DNA of 64,000 nucleotides from Sphaerisporangium perillae (GTDB taxonomy: Bacteria; Actinomycetota; Actinomycetes; Streptosporangiales; Streptosporangiaceae). The notes under the pieces were generated by a model that worked only from the letters and a program-made list of their open reading frames with translations, did not search any database and was not told the origin of the DNA. The stretch lies in contig NZ_JALLPO010000020.1 in assembly GCF_023276435.1 (NCBI RefSeq), forward strand, positions 1-64,000, read 5' to 3'. Below, one piece after another: positions 40,525 through 49,203 of this stretch (position 1 is its first letter; each line of letters begins with the position of its first letter). The position numbers and the translations under genes were made by a program.

Positions 40525-41616
40525 ATGCCCAACGCTCCTGTGGTGCCGACCGTTCGGCGACGACGCCTCGGCTCCACGCTGAGACGCCTCCGCAACGAGG
40601 CCGGCCTGACTCTGGACGAGGCGGCTGCCGCCATGGGCTGGAAGGCCCCGAAGATGTCCAAGATCGAGAACGCGTCCGCGACCATCCGGCCTGCGGAGGT
40701 TGTCGCCCTGCTCAAGGTGTACGGCGTGAGCGATCGGGAAGTCTTCGATGCTCTAGGGAACCTGGCCAAGGACGCCGGCAAGAAGGGCTGGTGGCAGACC
40801 TACAGTGGGGTCGTCTCCTCCGCCTACGCGGACTACATCTCCCTGGAATCGGACGCCGAGCGGATCTGCGAGTGGTCGCCCTTGCTCATCCCCGGCCTGC
40901 TGCAGACTGCGGCGTACGCGCGGGAAAACATCGCAGGCATCACCCACTTCCGTAGTCCGGAGGAGGTCGCCGCTCTCGTGGAGGTTCGCCAAGCTCGCCA
41001 GGCCGTTCTCAGCCGTCCGGGCAACGCAGTGGAACTCTGGGCGATCATCCACGAGGCCGCCCTGCACCAACGCTTCGCCATCCGCCCGGCCACAATGCGC
41101 GAGCAGCTTCGCCGCCTGCTTGATGCCGCTGAGCTGCCAAATGTGACAGTTCAGATCATGCCGTTGGACTCCACGGCACACCCGGGCATCTTGGGAGGTT
41201 TCAGCCTAGTCACCTTCCCGAGACCCATCCCTGACCTCGTGTTGTTTGAGAACCTCAGCGGCGCGACCTACGTTGAAGGCGGCGACACGACAACCTTCGC
41301 AAAAGCCGTTGAACGCATACGCGCCTCCGCGCTATCAGTGGAGGACTCCCTCGCACGTATCGCACAGCTGGAAGAAGGTAGCAAGACGTGGACGGACCCA
41401 AGGCGGAGCTCTACGCGTACGACCTCTCCGCCGCCACCTGGCGCAAGTCCTCCGCCAGCGGCGCCGAACACAACTGCGTCCAGATCGCCAACCTCCCTGG
41501 CGGCGCCAAGGCCGTACGAGACTCCAAGAACCCCAACCGCGGCCCACTCCGGTTCACCGTCTCGGAATGGGCCACCTTCCGTCAGGGCCTTCTCGACGGA
41601 GAGCTCTGACGATTAA
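40525..41616 (+). CDS. XRE-family regulator with DUF5753 domain
   Basis: Helix-turn-helix (LRRLRNEAGLTLDEAAAAMG) followed by the DUF5753 domain (WSPLLIPGLLQTAAYAREN ... MPLDSTAHPGILGGFSLVTF), the WhiJ-like regulator type. The ATG at 40525 follows CAGACT by 6 nt and has no ribosome binding site. Homologues end near residue 285; here no stop follows SVEDSLARIAQLEEG, and the frame continues 76 more codons of Pro/Ser/Thr-rich sequence out of frame through the whole DUF397 gene. The tail is probably a read-through of DUF397 DNA rather than functional sequence. Confidence 0.85.
   Translation: MPNAPVVPTVRRRRLGSTLRRLRNEAGLTLDEAAAAMGWKAPKMSKIENASATIRPAEVVALLKVYGVSDREVFDALGNLAKDAGKKGWWQTYSGVVSSAYADYISLESDAERICEWSPLLIPGLLQTAAYARENIAGITHFRSPEEVAALVEVRQARQAVLSRPGNAVELWAIIHEAALHQRFAIRPATMREQLRRLLDAAELPNVTVQIMPLDSTAHPGILGGFSLVTFPRPIPDLVLFENLSGATYVEGGDTTTFAKAVERIRASALSVEDSLARIAQLEEGSKTWTDPRRSSTRTTSPPPPGASPPPAAPNTTASRSPTSLAAPRPYETPRTPTAAHSGSPSRNGPPSVRAFSTESSDD
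41388..41609 (+). CDS. DUF397 small protein
   Basis: A 73-aa DUF397 protein: LSAATWRKSSASGAEHNCVQ, then AVRDSKNPNRGPLRFT and WATFRQGL, the complete family pattern. GAAGG lies 9 nt before the GTG at 41388. Such proteins are partners of XRE-DUF5753 regulators (WhiJ/AbaA-like modules) that influence development and antibiotic production. It lies entirely inside the extended reading frame of the upstream XRE gene in a different frame. Confidence 0.92.
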   Translation: MDGPKAELYAYDLSAATWRKSSASGAEHNCVQIANLPGGAKAVRDSKNPNRGPLRFTVSEWATFRQGLLDGEL

Positions 41617-41647
41617 CGCAAGCTTGTTCACCTTGCATTGAGGTCCG

Positions 41648-44600
41648 TTACCCGGCGATAGCAGCGCGGCGGAACAGGTCGGCGGGCATCTCCTCGTCAA
41701 GTTGCCAGGTCACGGCCATGGGTCTCTCTCCCCTGTGTTCCACGTACCGAGCCGTGCCGTGGAAGACGAACGGCTCGGGGTGCCGGTTCTCATCCTCTTT
41801 ACGTTCCCGCGTGAACAGCAGCACGTGGCTGCCGTCTCGTTCATGGTGCTGATAGCGGAGCCCAGTGGTCGACAGTGCGCTCGTGCGGTGTTGGGATTCC
41901 CAGTGGAAGAGGCTTGGGGTGAGCGCGAAGTCCCGGTACATGGTCTGTGGTGAGAACTCCTTTTCATTTTTGTGCAAGGTGACGAGGAGCGCATCACACT
42001 TCGTGGTCGGGATCCAGGCGACGCCTTCCCTCATCGTCGATGGTACGGAGCCACCCAATGTCGCCCACCCAAGAGCCGCAAGGATCTCGTCGCCCGAGTA
42101 CCTGGCGTTTACTGCGAGGGGTACTTGCCCCAACGGCTCGGGGAGAGGTTTGGCTACGTGTCGGGGACGCTCCGTGCCATAGCTGATCACTTGCCGGATC
42201 TCTTCGCACAGTGTGGATTCTGCACGCAGTCGCGCGAGAGCTTCGTCGTAGGAACTGAAGCCTCCGCCGTCACGCCAGAAAGAGAAAAACAGCATGCGAG
42301 CGAAGGCCTGCCCAGTAGGCGAGCACTGGTCATATGGGGGGCCATCGGCCTGGAGTAGCCGCGCATAGGCCTCGGCTCGGCGCTGGTCGTCCACGTGAAG
42401 CAGTGCTCGCACGCGACGTCCAAGCGTCTCCTCCATAGGGGAGGCATCTCCGTCGATAAGCCCCGTACGGCGCAGTAGCCAGGTCCAGTAGCGACGGTTG
42501 CGATACACGTCGCGGATGTCGCGCCCGGTGGTTTCGAGATAGCCAATAAGGGATGTTTCTGCGTAGGAGCGGATTTCCTGAGTAAGTGTGGTGACAGTTG
42601 CGCTGAGATGGACCTTAAGCTCGGCGAGCAGGCGGTCCTTGGTGACCCGATCAAGGACGACCTGGCATCCTGACGGTAGTAGGGGAAAGTCTTCCTTTGC
42701 CTGACCTTCCAGCCGCCCCCGAGCAAACCCGGTCAGCGCCTGGTACCGGTTGCCGAACCGGTACTCCTTGCGGTGCTGGCCGACGAAGTCGAGGACTGTC
42801 AGCACGTCTTTGTCGGGTGTACGGCGGAGCCCACGACCAAGCTGCTGGAGGAATACAGTCGCGCTCTCGGTTGGGCGCAACAGGAGCAGCGTGTTGACAT
42901 CTGGTACGTCCAGGCCCTCGTTGAACAGGTCCACCGCGAATAGGAACGTGACCGTCCCATCGCGCAGGGCGCGCAACGCCGCCTTACGTTCGGCATCATC
43001 GGTGGAGCCGTCTACGGCTAACGATTTCAGGCCGGCGCTCGTAAAGAAGTTGGCCATGAAGTGCGCATGGGCTACCGAGACGCAGAAGCCTAGCCCGCGG
43101 ACCGCCGCCAGGTCGCTGGTCTTGTCCAGCAGCGCGTTGAACACTAGCCGAGCGCGGGTGGTGTTGCCTGTGAACACGTCGTCGAGCGCACGGCTGTCAT
43201 ACGAACCCCGAGACCACTTGACCTCACTGAGATCGGTCTCGTCGTTGATCCCGAAGTAGTGGAAGGGGCAGAGCAAGTCGGCGTCGAGTGCGTCCCATAG
43301 TCGGAGTTCGGAGGCGATGCGCCGGTCGAAAAACTCATCTTGAACCCAGATGCCGTCGGCCCGCTCGGGGGTAGCGGTGAGCCCGAGCAACTCCTTTGGC
43401 TTGAGATGGTCGATGATCTGCCGGTAGGTGCGGGCGGCAGCATGGTGGAACTCATCGATGACCACGACGTCGAAATGGTCGGGGGTGAAAGTCTCGACGC
43501 CACGGGAGTTGAGTGACTGCACCGAGGTGAAGACGTGCCGCCAATGCCTGGACCGCTCGTCCCCAACGTGCAGCTCGCCGAAGTCGGGTACTGCTAACAC
43601 TTGCCGGTAGGTGCCCAGTGCCTGTGCCAGGATCTCTCTGCGGTGCGCGACAAACAGCAGGGAGGGCTGGCGGCCGAGTTGTTGTTGCAAGTTGCGGTAG
43701 TCGAAGGCGGCAACCACCGTCTTTCCGGTCCCGGTTGCGGCCACCAGTAGGTTGTGGTGCCGGTCGTGCACGGTCCGCTCGACGTCGAGGTCTTCCAGCA
43801 TTTCTCGCTGGTGCGGGAAAGGATGCGGGACCAGCGCGGGAATGTCGAAGAGCCGCTGACCGGCCTTCGAACGGGACAACGCCTCGTCGAGCCGTTCCCC
43901 GTCGGACGCTGGGTCGTACGGCTCGAACTGTGGCCGGTTCCAGTAAGAGTCGAAAGTGCCCTCGAACTTGTCGAGCAGCCGCGGGGCGGTCACTGACGAC
44001 AGGCGGACGTTCCACTCCAGGCCATCGAGTAGAGCGGCGCGCGACAGGTTAGAGCTTCCAATGTAGGCGGTGTCGAATCCGGTGTGGCGGCGCAGCAGCC
44101 AGGCTTTGGCGTGTAGGCGAGTGGAGTTCTGTTCATAGCTGATTCGAACCTCGGCGCCGAAGTCGCGTACCAGTCGGTCCAGCGCGCGCCGCTCGGTCGC
44201 ACCCATGTAGGTGGTCGTGATGACGCGCAACAAGGCACCACGGCGCCGCAGCTCAGCGAGCGGCTGCTCCAGGATGCGCAAGCCAGACCATTTGACGAAC
44301 GCGCACAGCAGGTCCACCCGATCGGCGCTGGCCAGTTCGGTCGCGAGTTCGTGGGCCAGGTTCGGGTCCTCACGGGCATTCGTGAGGAGCGCCGCCTGCG
44401 ACAGCGCGGTCAACGGTCGCTTGGGAGGGGTCGAGCCAGGCGCGTTCTTGATGATCGAAAGCAGCCTGTTGGGACCGTCCTCGATCGCCTCGGGGTCGGC
44501 CAATTGCTGGAGAACCCGATTTGCCAACTCGACCTGCTCGTCGGGACTCTTCAGCGCGGCCAGCGCCCGGCCCGCGGCCTCACCGATGAACCGGCCGAGC

Positions 44601-44734
44601 AGGTGCGCGACCTCTTCCTCATCGACCTGCGAGACTTCGACACCATAGCCCGAGGCACGCCAGCCCTCCGCGCGTCGCGCGAGCTGACGAGTGAGCACCG
44701 AGTCGTACAAGCCCAGAACGGGTTCGTTGTCCAC
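41648..44734 (-). CDS. PLD-nuclease / SF2 helicase / DUF3427 fusion protein
   Basis: A 1028-aa protein. Residues about 125-235 are a phospholipase-D-type nuclease domain with HAK (208-210) and GSSNLSRAA; about 305-480 are helicase lobe 1 with Walker A ATGTGKT (333-339) and DEFHH (427-431); the second lobe ends in QQLGRGLRRTPDK; about 690-1020 match the DUF3427 C-terminal domain. It would remodel or cleave DNA in an ATP-dependent way. The start is near the ATG at 44734. Proteins with this layout are frequently found in defence islands; here transposase relics lie directly upstream. It shows no partner methylase or toxin gene. Confidence 0.9.
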   Translation of the reverse strand: MDNEPVLGLYDSVLTRQLARRAEGWRASGYGVEVSQVDEEEVAHLLGRFIGEAAGRALAALKSPDEQVELANRVLQQLADPEAIEDGPNRLLSIIKNAPGSTPPKRPLTALSQAALLTNAREDPNLAHELATELASADRVDLLCAFVKWSGLRILEQPLAELRRRGALLRVITTTYMGATERRALDRLVRDFGAEVRISYEQNSTRLHAKAWLLRRHTGFDTAYIGSSNLSRAALLDGLEWNVRLSSVTAPRLLDKFEGTFDSYWNRPQFEPYDPASDGERLDEALSRSKAGQRLFDIPALVPHPFPHQREMLEDLDVERTVHDRHHNLLVAATGTGKTVVAAFDYRNLQQQLGRQPSLLFVAHRREILAQALGTYRQVLAVPDFGELHVGDERSRHWRHVFTSVQSLNSRGVETFTPDHFDVVVIDEFHHAAARTYRQIIDHLKPKELLGLTATPERADGIWVQDEFFDRRIASELRLWDALDADLLCPFHYFGINDETDLSEVKWSRGSYDSRALDDVFTGNTTRARLVFNALLDKTSDLAAVRGLGFCVSVAHAHFMANFFTSAGLKSLAVDGSTDDAERKAALRALRDGTVTFLFAVDLFNEGLDVPDVNTLLLLRPTESATVFLQQLGRGLRRTPDKDVLTVLDFVGQHRKEYRFGNRYQALTGFARGRLEGQAKEDFPLLPSGCQVVLDRVTKDRLLAELKVHLSATVTTLTQEIRSYAETSLIGYLETTGRDIRDVYRNRRYWTWLLRRTGLIDGDASPMEETLGRRVRALLHVDDQRRAEAYARLLQADGPPYDQCSPTGQAFARMLFFSFWRDGGGFSSYDEALARLRAESTLCEEIRQVISYGTERPRHVAKPLPEPLGQVPLAVNARYSGDEILAALGWATLGGSVPSTMREGVAWIPTTKCDALLVTLHKNEKEFSPQTMYRDFALTPSLFHWESQHRTSALSTTGLRYQHHERDGSHVLLFTRERKEDENRHPEPFVFHGTARYVEHRGERPMAVTWQLDEEMPADLFRRAAIAG

Positions 44735-44847
44735 AGGCAGCCGCCTCCTATCGACGAATCCGAGGAGGCAATCTCCTTGATCGACGATTAGGGTAGCTTC
44801 TCCCCAACCGTGATCAAAAGTCCAGCCCTTTAGCGGTGGGGAAGAGC

Positions 44848-45500
44848 CTATTGCCGAAAAGGCCTGCAGATGTCAGTGGAGTTGCACAGCGGCTCGCAGA
44901 AGTTCCGGTCCGCCAGGTTGACCATTCCGGGGCCGAACGCGTCCACAAGGTCGTCGGCCAGGGGTTGCTCCCCGGTTCCATAGGGGCCGATCGCCGCCGC
45001 GCGTGCCCATCGGGTCGCACACGTGACTAGGGTGACCACTCGGGCATGCGGGTTGTTTCCGCCGGTAGGAACGGCGAACTGCTCCGCGCACGAGCCGATC
45101 GATGGCAGCGCCATCGTGGTTCCGTCGATGGCGGTGACCACCAGCCAGAACGCGTATGCGCCGGAGATGTCAGCGCTCATCTGCGGTTCCATCGCGGCGG
45201 CCTGGCCGAACAACTCGCTCAGCGGGGCCTTACGCAGCCGAGTCTTGGCCGAAGAGAACGCCCCCGGTGGGCACCGTGGCGGCGGGGAAACGCGGAGGAA
45301 GCTGGGCGAAGGTCCGCGCGAGCACCGCGTCGTAGCCTTACCCGCTGTACAGGCAGCAGTTCAGCACAGCCGCCAACGTCACCTCGCCGGGCAGGTCCCG
45401 CCGCCGCTGATCGACATACCCGGCTGCCTCCAGTGCCGCGATCACCTGCTCTGCGCTGACCAGGCGGCCCAGCAGCGACGGCCACCGATGTCCGCATTCG
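44848..45500 (-). pseudogene. IS4-family transposase remnant
   Basis: The N-terminal part (LLGRLVSAEQVIAALEAAGY ... LAAVLNCCLYSG) lies at 45481-45345 and is interrupted by a TAA (45340-45338) where homologues read GEGYD. The next part (DAVLARTFAQLPPRFP) continues, then a frameshift near 45250 leads to LRKAPLSELFGQAA and the catalytic-domain start LVVTAIDGTTMALP ... ADRNFC, in which the first DDE Asp (AIDGT) and second Asp (LADRN) are visible. The sequence ends at CRPFRQ, lacking the C-terminal Glu region. Terminal repeats were not found. Confidence 0.8.
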
Positions 45501-45699
45501 TTCCCATTTCGGCCGCCGGCCCGGCGGCGATCAACTCGCGCAGCGACCGCCGGACTTCCTCACCGCGTCGGCGGACACGTTCGGCGGAATGGTGGACGCC
45601 GTGGACGAGACGAGCGCGGGCATGTCAGACTGCGACAACGAAGCTCCTGGATCGACGTTGGATCTCGACAATCCCCGTCCTACAGGAGCTTCTACGTTG

Positions 45700-46141
45700 C
45701 AGGCGGCGACCCACACGATCTTGCTGAGGGTCCAGTCCCGCATGTCGTCCTTGACTTGCTTGATGACGACCTGGTCGGAGGCGTTGCCGGGCCAGCACCA
45801 GCAGCGGACCGGGATCCCGTCCCGGGTGACGGCCATACCGATCACGATCTGCGGGAGATCGTCGCGGGATTCCTTGGACTTGCCGTGGGTGCGAAACCCG
45901 GCCGGATCCACCCCCTCAGGCGCCTGCTGCCCGTCGGGCAGCACCTCGCCCCGCTCGGTGCGCCCGACCCCTCCAACTCGAAGTAGGTGGAGGTGGTGTC
46001 GAAGAACAGCAGGTCGACCTCGAGGTTCAACAGGTTGGCGACCTGGTCGAACACCTGCTTCTCCAGATCGTCGCGGACCTCGTGCAACCAGTCCATCGCC
46101 CGGTAGCAAGCCTGCTCGCCGATCTCGGCAAGGCCCTGGAT
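45700..46141 (-). pseudogene. IS1634-like transposase fragment
   Basis: Minus-strand sequence encodes LAEIGEQACYRAMDWLHEV, FDTTSTYFELEG and, after a frameshift near 45970, GKSKESRDDLPQIVIGMAVT and WCWPGNASDQ, an internal segment of an IS1634-type DDE transposase (Asp in FFDTTS). Both ends are missing. It abuts an unrelated ATPase fragment at 46142, marking a recombination joint. Confidence 0.75.
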
Positions 46142-46278
46142 GTGTACGGTTCGTCGATGCGCTGGCCAAGCAGTGGGGTATCACCCGGCGGCGTGGGGAC
46201 GGCATGGCGGTGTGGTTCGGCGTCGACGAGAAGCTGCCCGAGGCATGGCTGGACCTGCGGCTCGCTGACGAGAGCTGA
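46142..46278 (+). pseudogene. C-terminal fragment of a HATPase protein
   Basis: FVDALAKQWGITRRRGDGM and AVWFGVDEKLPEAWLDLRL form the last strands and G-box-proximal helix of an RsbW-like ATP-binding protein; the N-terminal half and N-box are missing. It begins exactly where the IS1634-like fragment ends, so insertion and later deletion removed its front. The small gene at 46295 follows 16 bp downstream. Confidence 0.7.
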
Positions 46279-46294
46279 ACCAGGAGGCTGCGGT

Positions 46295-46563
46295 ATGTCC
46301 CACCTCAGCGACAGGGACCGCCAGGCGCTCCGTCTGGCGTCCGAACTTCGTCAACGCATGCACGACTGGCTGGGGCGACGCGGGATTCCCACGTCCCTGT
46401 TCGTCTCGCCCTTCGTCGATCGGGCCGGCCAGCAAGCGTCCTGATCCGAATGAACGCTCATGTCGCTCTAACGATGATCCTCGGTTTCGAGGAGCAGCAA
46501 CAGATGCAGCATTCCCGCGTGCCACCCGACGTTCCGACCTGGCCGCCGCGCAACGGGCGCTCA
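46295..46563 (+). pseudogene. Frameshifted small gene (DWLGRRGIPTS family)
   Basis: AGGAGG 8 nt upstream leads to an ATG and 49 codons (MSHLSDRDRQALRLASELRQ, then MHDWLGRRGIPTSLFVSPFVDRAG), stopping at 46444. The neighbouring frame continues the sense with VLIRMNAHVALTMILGFEEQ QQM to a stop at 46563, so an intact protein of about 88 residues was broken by an indel near 46435. A C-terminal portion is repeated at 48711. The family is unknown to me; a programmed frameshift is conceivable but less likely. Confidence 0.6.
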
Positions 46564-46714
46564 TGATGTCGATAGACACCATAAACCGCTGCCGAGGTGA
46601 TCAAGAAGGTCTGTGGGCCGAGAACCACGCCACCCAGTACGGCGAGTTACGGGATCAGAGGCGGCGGGGCCGTTGCTTGGCCGCGTCAAAGGATGCCGGC
46701 GAGATCGGCTGTGA

Positions 46715-47521
46715 TCAGCCTGTGCGGAGCAGGTGGCGTAGGGCTCGCGCGGAGGGTGTGCCCGGGTCCGCGGTGATGAAGACGACCTGCTGGTCATCGC
46801 CGGGGACGGTGAGCACATCGCAGTTCAGGCGCACCCGGCCCACCTGCGGATGGGTGAGCGTCTTGGTGCGGTGACCGGGGGCGTGCACCGGGTTGGCGTC
46901 CCAGATCTCGACGAACTCCTTGCTATCGGTGTGCAGTTCCGCCAGCAGGCGGGTGAGTGCCCCGTCGTGGGGATAGCGGTCGGCGGAGCGGCGCAGCCGG
47001 GAGACCACGATGTGGGCGAACTCCTCGGCGCTCGAGCTCTCGTGAAGACGGCCAAGGCGCAGGAACCGCCGGCGGGCCAGGTTTGGTTCCGTGCTGAGAT
47101 CGCCGCCCAGCAGGGCGTTCGCGAGGGGGTTCCAGGCGATGACGTCGTAGGTGGCGTCGGTGACGATGGCCGCCGTGTCGGGAATGCGGCGCAGCAGGTC
47201 CGCGACGTGCGGGCGCACATGCCGCACCGGGCCGGCGGGCGGTGTCGGATTGGTGCCGGCCAGCTGGAAGAGGTGGATTCGCTCGGCCGGGGTGAGCCGG
47301 AGTGCACCGGTGAGGGCGTCCAGGATCCGCGGCGACGGGCGCGGGCCACGAGATTGTTCGAGGCGGGCGTAGTAGTCGACGGACATGTGCGCGAGCACGG
47401 CGACCTCTTCCCGGCGCAGTCCGGGGGTTCGGCGGTGCCGGTCGGTGGGCAGCCCGACGTCGGCGGGGCGCAGGTTCTCCCGCCGATCGCGTAGGAAACG
47501 GGCCAGCTCCTGCCTCGCCAT
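46715..47521 (-). CDS. XRE-family regulator with MmyB-like ligand domain
   Basis: A 268-aa regulator: helix-turn-helix (LRREEVAVLAHMSVDYYARLEQ) and the MmyB/MLTR C-terminal ligand domain (AAIVTDATYDVIAWNPLANALL ... HPQVGRVRLNCDVL). AAGGAGG lies 5 nt before the ATG at 47521. Proteins of this type sit divergent from a short-chain dehydrogenase and control it; here an SDR starts 73 bp away with a palindrome between. The ligand may be a fatty acid or an SDR substrate. Confidence 0.92.
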   Translation of the reverse strand: MARQELARFLRDRRENLRPADVGLPTDRHRRTPGLRREEVAVLAHMSVDYYARLEQSRGPRPSPRILDALTGALRLTPAERIHLFQLAGTNPTPPAGPVRHVRPHVADLLRRIPDTAAIVTDATYDVIAWNPLANALLGGDLSTEPNLARRRFLRLGRLHESSSAEEFAHIVVSRLRRSADRYPHDGALTRLLAELHTDSKEFVEIWDANPVHAPGHRTKTLTHPQVGRVRLNCDVLTVPGDDQQVVFITADPGTPSARALRHLLRTG

Positions 47522-47540
47522 GGGCGCCTCCTTCCGGCTG

Positions 47541-47561
47541 CCAGGGATCGGGTGTCCCTGG
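47541..47561. promoter_or_regulatory. Operator-like palindrome CCAGGGA-N7-TCCCTGG
   Basis: A perfect 7-7-7 inverted repeat in the 73-bp gap between the MmyB-like regulator and the divergent SDR gene. The location suggests the binding site of that regulator. Confidence 0.65.
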
Positions 47562-47594
47562 ATCGGCCCAGGTCAATACGGAATTGTCGACGCT

Positions 47595-48329
47595 ATGAAC
47601 GGTTCCACAGCACCAAACGATTCCACTGCGCTGGTCACCGGTGCCAACAAGGGCATCGGCAAGGAGATCGCGCGGCAGCTCGCCGCGGCAGGGATGACCG
47701 TCTACGTCGGCTCCCGCGACGCCGGACGGGGAGCACGGGCCGTCGAGGAGATCGGCGGCGACGCCCGGCTGCTGGTCCTCGACGTCACCGACGGCAGGAG
47801 CATCGCCGACGCCGCGCGCCAGGTCGACCGCCTGGGCATTCTGGTCAACAACGCCGGCATCATGGTGGACAGCGGTTCGGCGATCGAGGCCGACATCGAC
47901 AGCTTCCGCCGCACATACGAGACGAACCTCTTCGGGGTCCTCGCGGTCACCAACGCGTTCCTGCCCGCGCTGCGCCGCTCCACCCGGCCCCGTATCGTGA
48001 ACGTCTCCAGCGGGACCGGATCGCTGACCTGGAGCGCAGACCCGGAGCACCAGTTCGCGCTGGCAGCCGGCTCCAGCGCCGCCTACCGCTCATCCAAGTC
48101 GGCCGTCAACGCGGTGACCCTTTTCTACGCCCAGGCGCTCGCCGCCGAGGGGTTCAAGGTGAATGCCCTGGCCCCGGGTCTGCGGAAGACGGACCTCAAT
48201 GCCCGCGCCACCGCCAGCGACGGAGATCCGGCCGAGGCCGCGGCCGGGGTCGTCAGACTGGCCCTCCTGCCGGACGACGGCCCCACCGGCCAGTTCTTCT
48301 CCTGGGACGGAACCGCCGTGCCGTGGTAG
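47595..48329 (+). CDS. Short-chain dehydrogenase/reductase
   Basis: A 244-aa classical SDR with cofactor motif TGANKGIG, NNAG, catalytic Ser (NVSSGTGSL) and YRSSK. The sequence (PGLRKTDLNARATA; GPTGQFFSWDGTAVPW) is the type regulated by divergent MmyB-like XRE proteins. It reduces a carbonyl with NAD(P)H in the cytoplasm; the substrate is unknown. The ATG at 47595 is the first codon compatible with the fold; no strong ribosome binding site is visible. Confidence 0.9.
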   Translation: MNGSTAPNDSTALVTGANKGIGKEIARQLAAAGMTVYVGSRDAGRGARAVEEIGGDARLLVLDVTDGRSIADAARQVDRLGILVNNAGIMVDSGSAIEADIDSFRRTYETNLFGVLAVTNAFLPALRRSTRPRIVNVSSGTGSLTWSADPEHQFALAAGSSAAYRSSKSAVNAVTLFYAQALAAEGFKVNALAPGLRKTDLNARATASDGDPAEAAAGVVRLALLPDDGPTGQFFSWDGTAVPW

Positions 48330-48390
48330 GGGCCCTTGCCAGGGCGTAGTGCAGCCCGGTATCGCCGGGAGTTCACGTGTCGCCCCGGCT

Positions 48391-48702
48391 TCACACGTTC
48401 GGCAGCGGGGGAGTGGGGACATTACGCCGGCCCATCTTCGCCCGGCGCTCGTTGATGAAGTCCTCCATCGAGAGCGCACCTTCCTCCGTGTCGGCCGGCG
48501 GGAAGGCCGCGCTGAGGCGGGGGAGTCTGCGGGCGCGCCGGGTCTGGCCTTCGTCGATGCCGTCGTCCTCGGGGTCCGGGTTGATCGGCAGGTCGATGCC
48601 GCGTTCTTCCAGGACGCGCCAGAGCCCGTCTTCCTCCCCCGTGGCCTTCTCATACGCGTCGTCGGCCACGTAGTCGAGGATCTCCCACTCCGGCCATTCC
48701 AC
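48391..48702 (-). CDS. Acidic hypothetical protein
   Basis: A 103-aa acidic protein (MEWPEWEILDYVADDAYEKA ... INPDPEDDGIDEGQ ... SMEDFINERRAKMGRR) with no family I can name. GAGGTG precedes the ATG at 48702. A partial copy of its first 16 residues (PPEWEILDYVADDA) is found at about 59.96 kb, so the gene or its start region has been duplicated. It is convergent with the SDR gene. Confidence 0.5.
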   Translation of the reverse strand: MEWPEWEILDYVADDAYEKATGEEDGLWRVLEERGIDLPINPDPEDDGIDEGQTRRARRLPRLSAAFPPADTEEGALSMEDFINERRAKMGRRNVPTPPLPNV

Positions 48703-48710
48703 CTCATCGT

Positions 48711-48785
48711 ATGCAGGACTGGCTGAGCGGCCGAGGGGTTCCCACGTCCCTGCTCGTCTCGCCCTTCGTCGATCGGCGCTCGTGA
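48711..48785 (+). pseudogene. Short fragment of the DWLGRRGIPTS family
   Basis: MQDWLSGRGVPTSLLVSPFV DRRS matches the segment HDWLGRRGIPTSLFVSPFVD of the broken gene at 46295, about 24 residues with no N- or C-terminal homology. The two copies flank the XRE/SDR pair at 46.6-48.4 kb. Confidence 0.6.
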
Positions 48786-48814
48786 ACGGATCACCGTGTT
48801 CGGCGATGAGTCGG

Positions 48815-49080
48815 TCAGTGCTTCTTGTCGCTGTTGTGGTTCTTGCCCTTCACGACGATGAGGTCGTCCGCGTCGTCGTGGTTGCCCACGGTGGCGGTCA
48901 CCGTGTACGAGCCTGGCTTGGTGCGGTTCGACACTTTGAGGGTCTTCCTCGCTTTGCCGTCGTGGACGGCCACGGTGTAGCTCTTGCCGTCGATGCCTTC
49001 GACCGTCGCCGAAGTGCCGTTCCTGACGCCCTTGGTCGCGATGTCGACGGTGTAGGAGTCACCCTGCCGGACCTTCCCCG
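48815..49080 (-). pseudogene. Fragment of a secreted Ig-like/beta-sandwich protein
   Basis: About 85 residues on the minus strand (VRQGDSYTVDIATKGVRNG ... TLKVSNRTKPGSYTVTATVG, ending KGKNHNSDKKH) look like a single Ig-like repeat of the kind found in secreted or cell-wall proteins. No signal peptide or other domain precedes it; the frame upstream is G/P/R-rich shadow sequence. It is probably the surviving C-terminal domain of a larger exported protein. Confidence 0.45.
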
Positions 49081-49086
49081 AGCGGG

Positions 49087-49203
49087 GAGAGCCACCAGCC
49101 CGCAGCATGGATCCCGCTGGACCACGACTGGGAGGGCGCTTTCCCGGAGGACCGGCCAAGCATCCGCGAGTACGCGAGGCAGCTGACGGGCACCGCCCGC
49201 TAG
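49087..49203 (+). pseudogene. C-terminal fragment of an unidentified protein
   Basis: The frame ending at the TAG at 49201 encodes AAWIPLDHDWEGAFPEDRP and SIREYARQLTGTAR, a natural-looking C-terminus with no start or upstream domain. It abuts the Ig-like fragment on the other strand. I do not recognise the family. Confidence 0.35.

Noticed and set aside
44848-46141. An intact composite transposon or insertion element
   Set aside because: Both transposase reading frames are broken and truncated and no terminal inverted repeats or target duplications could be identified.
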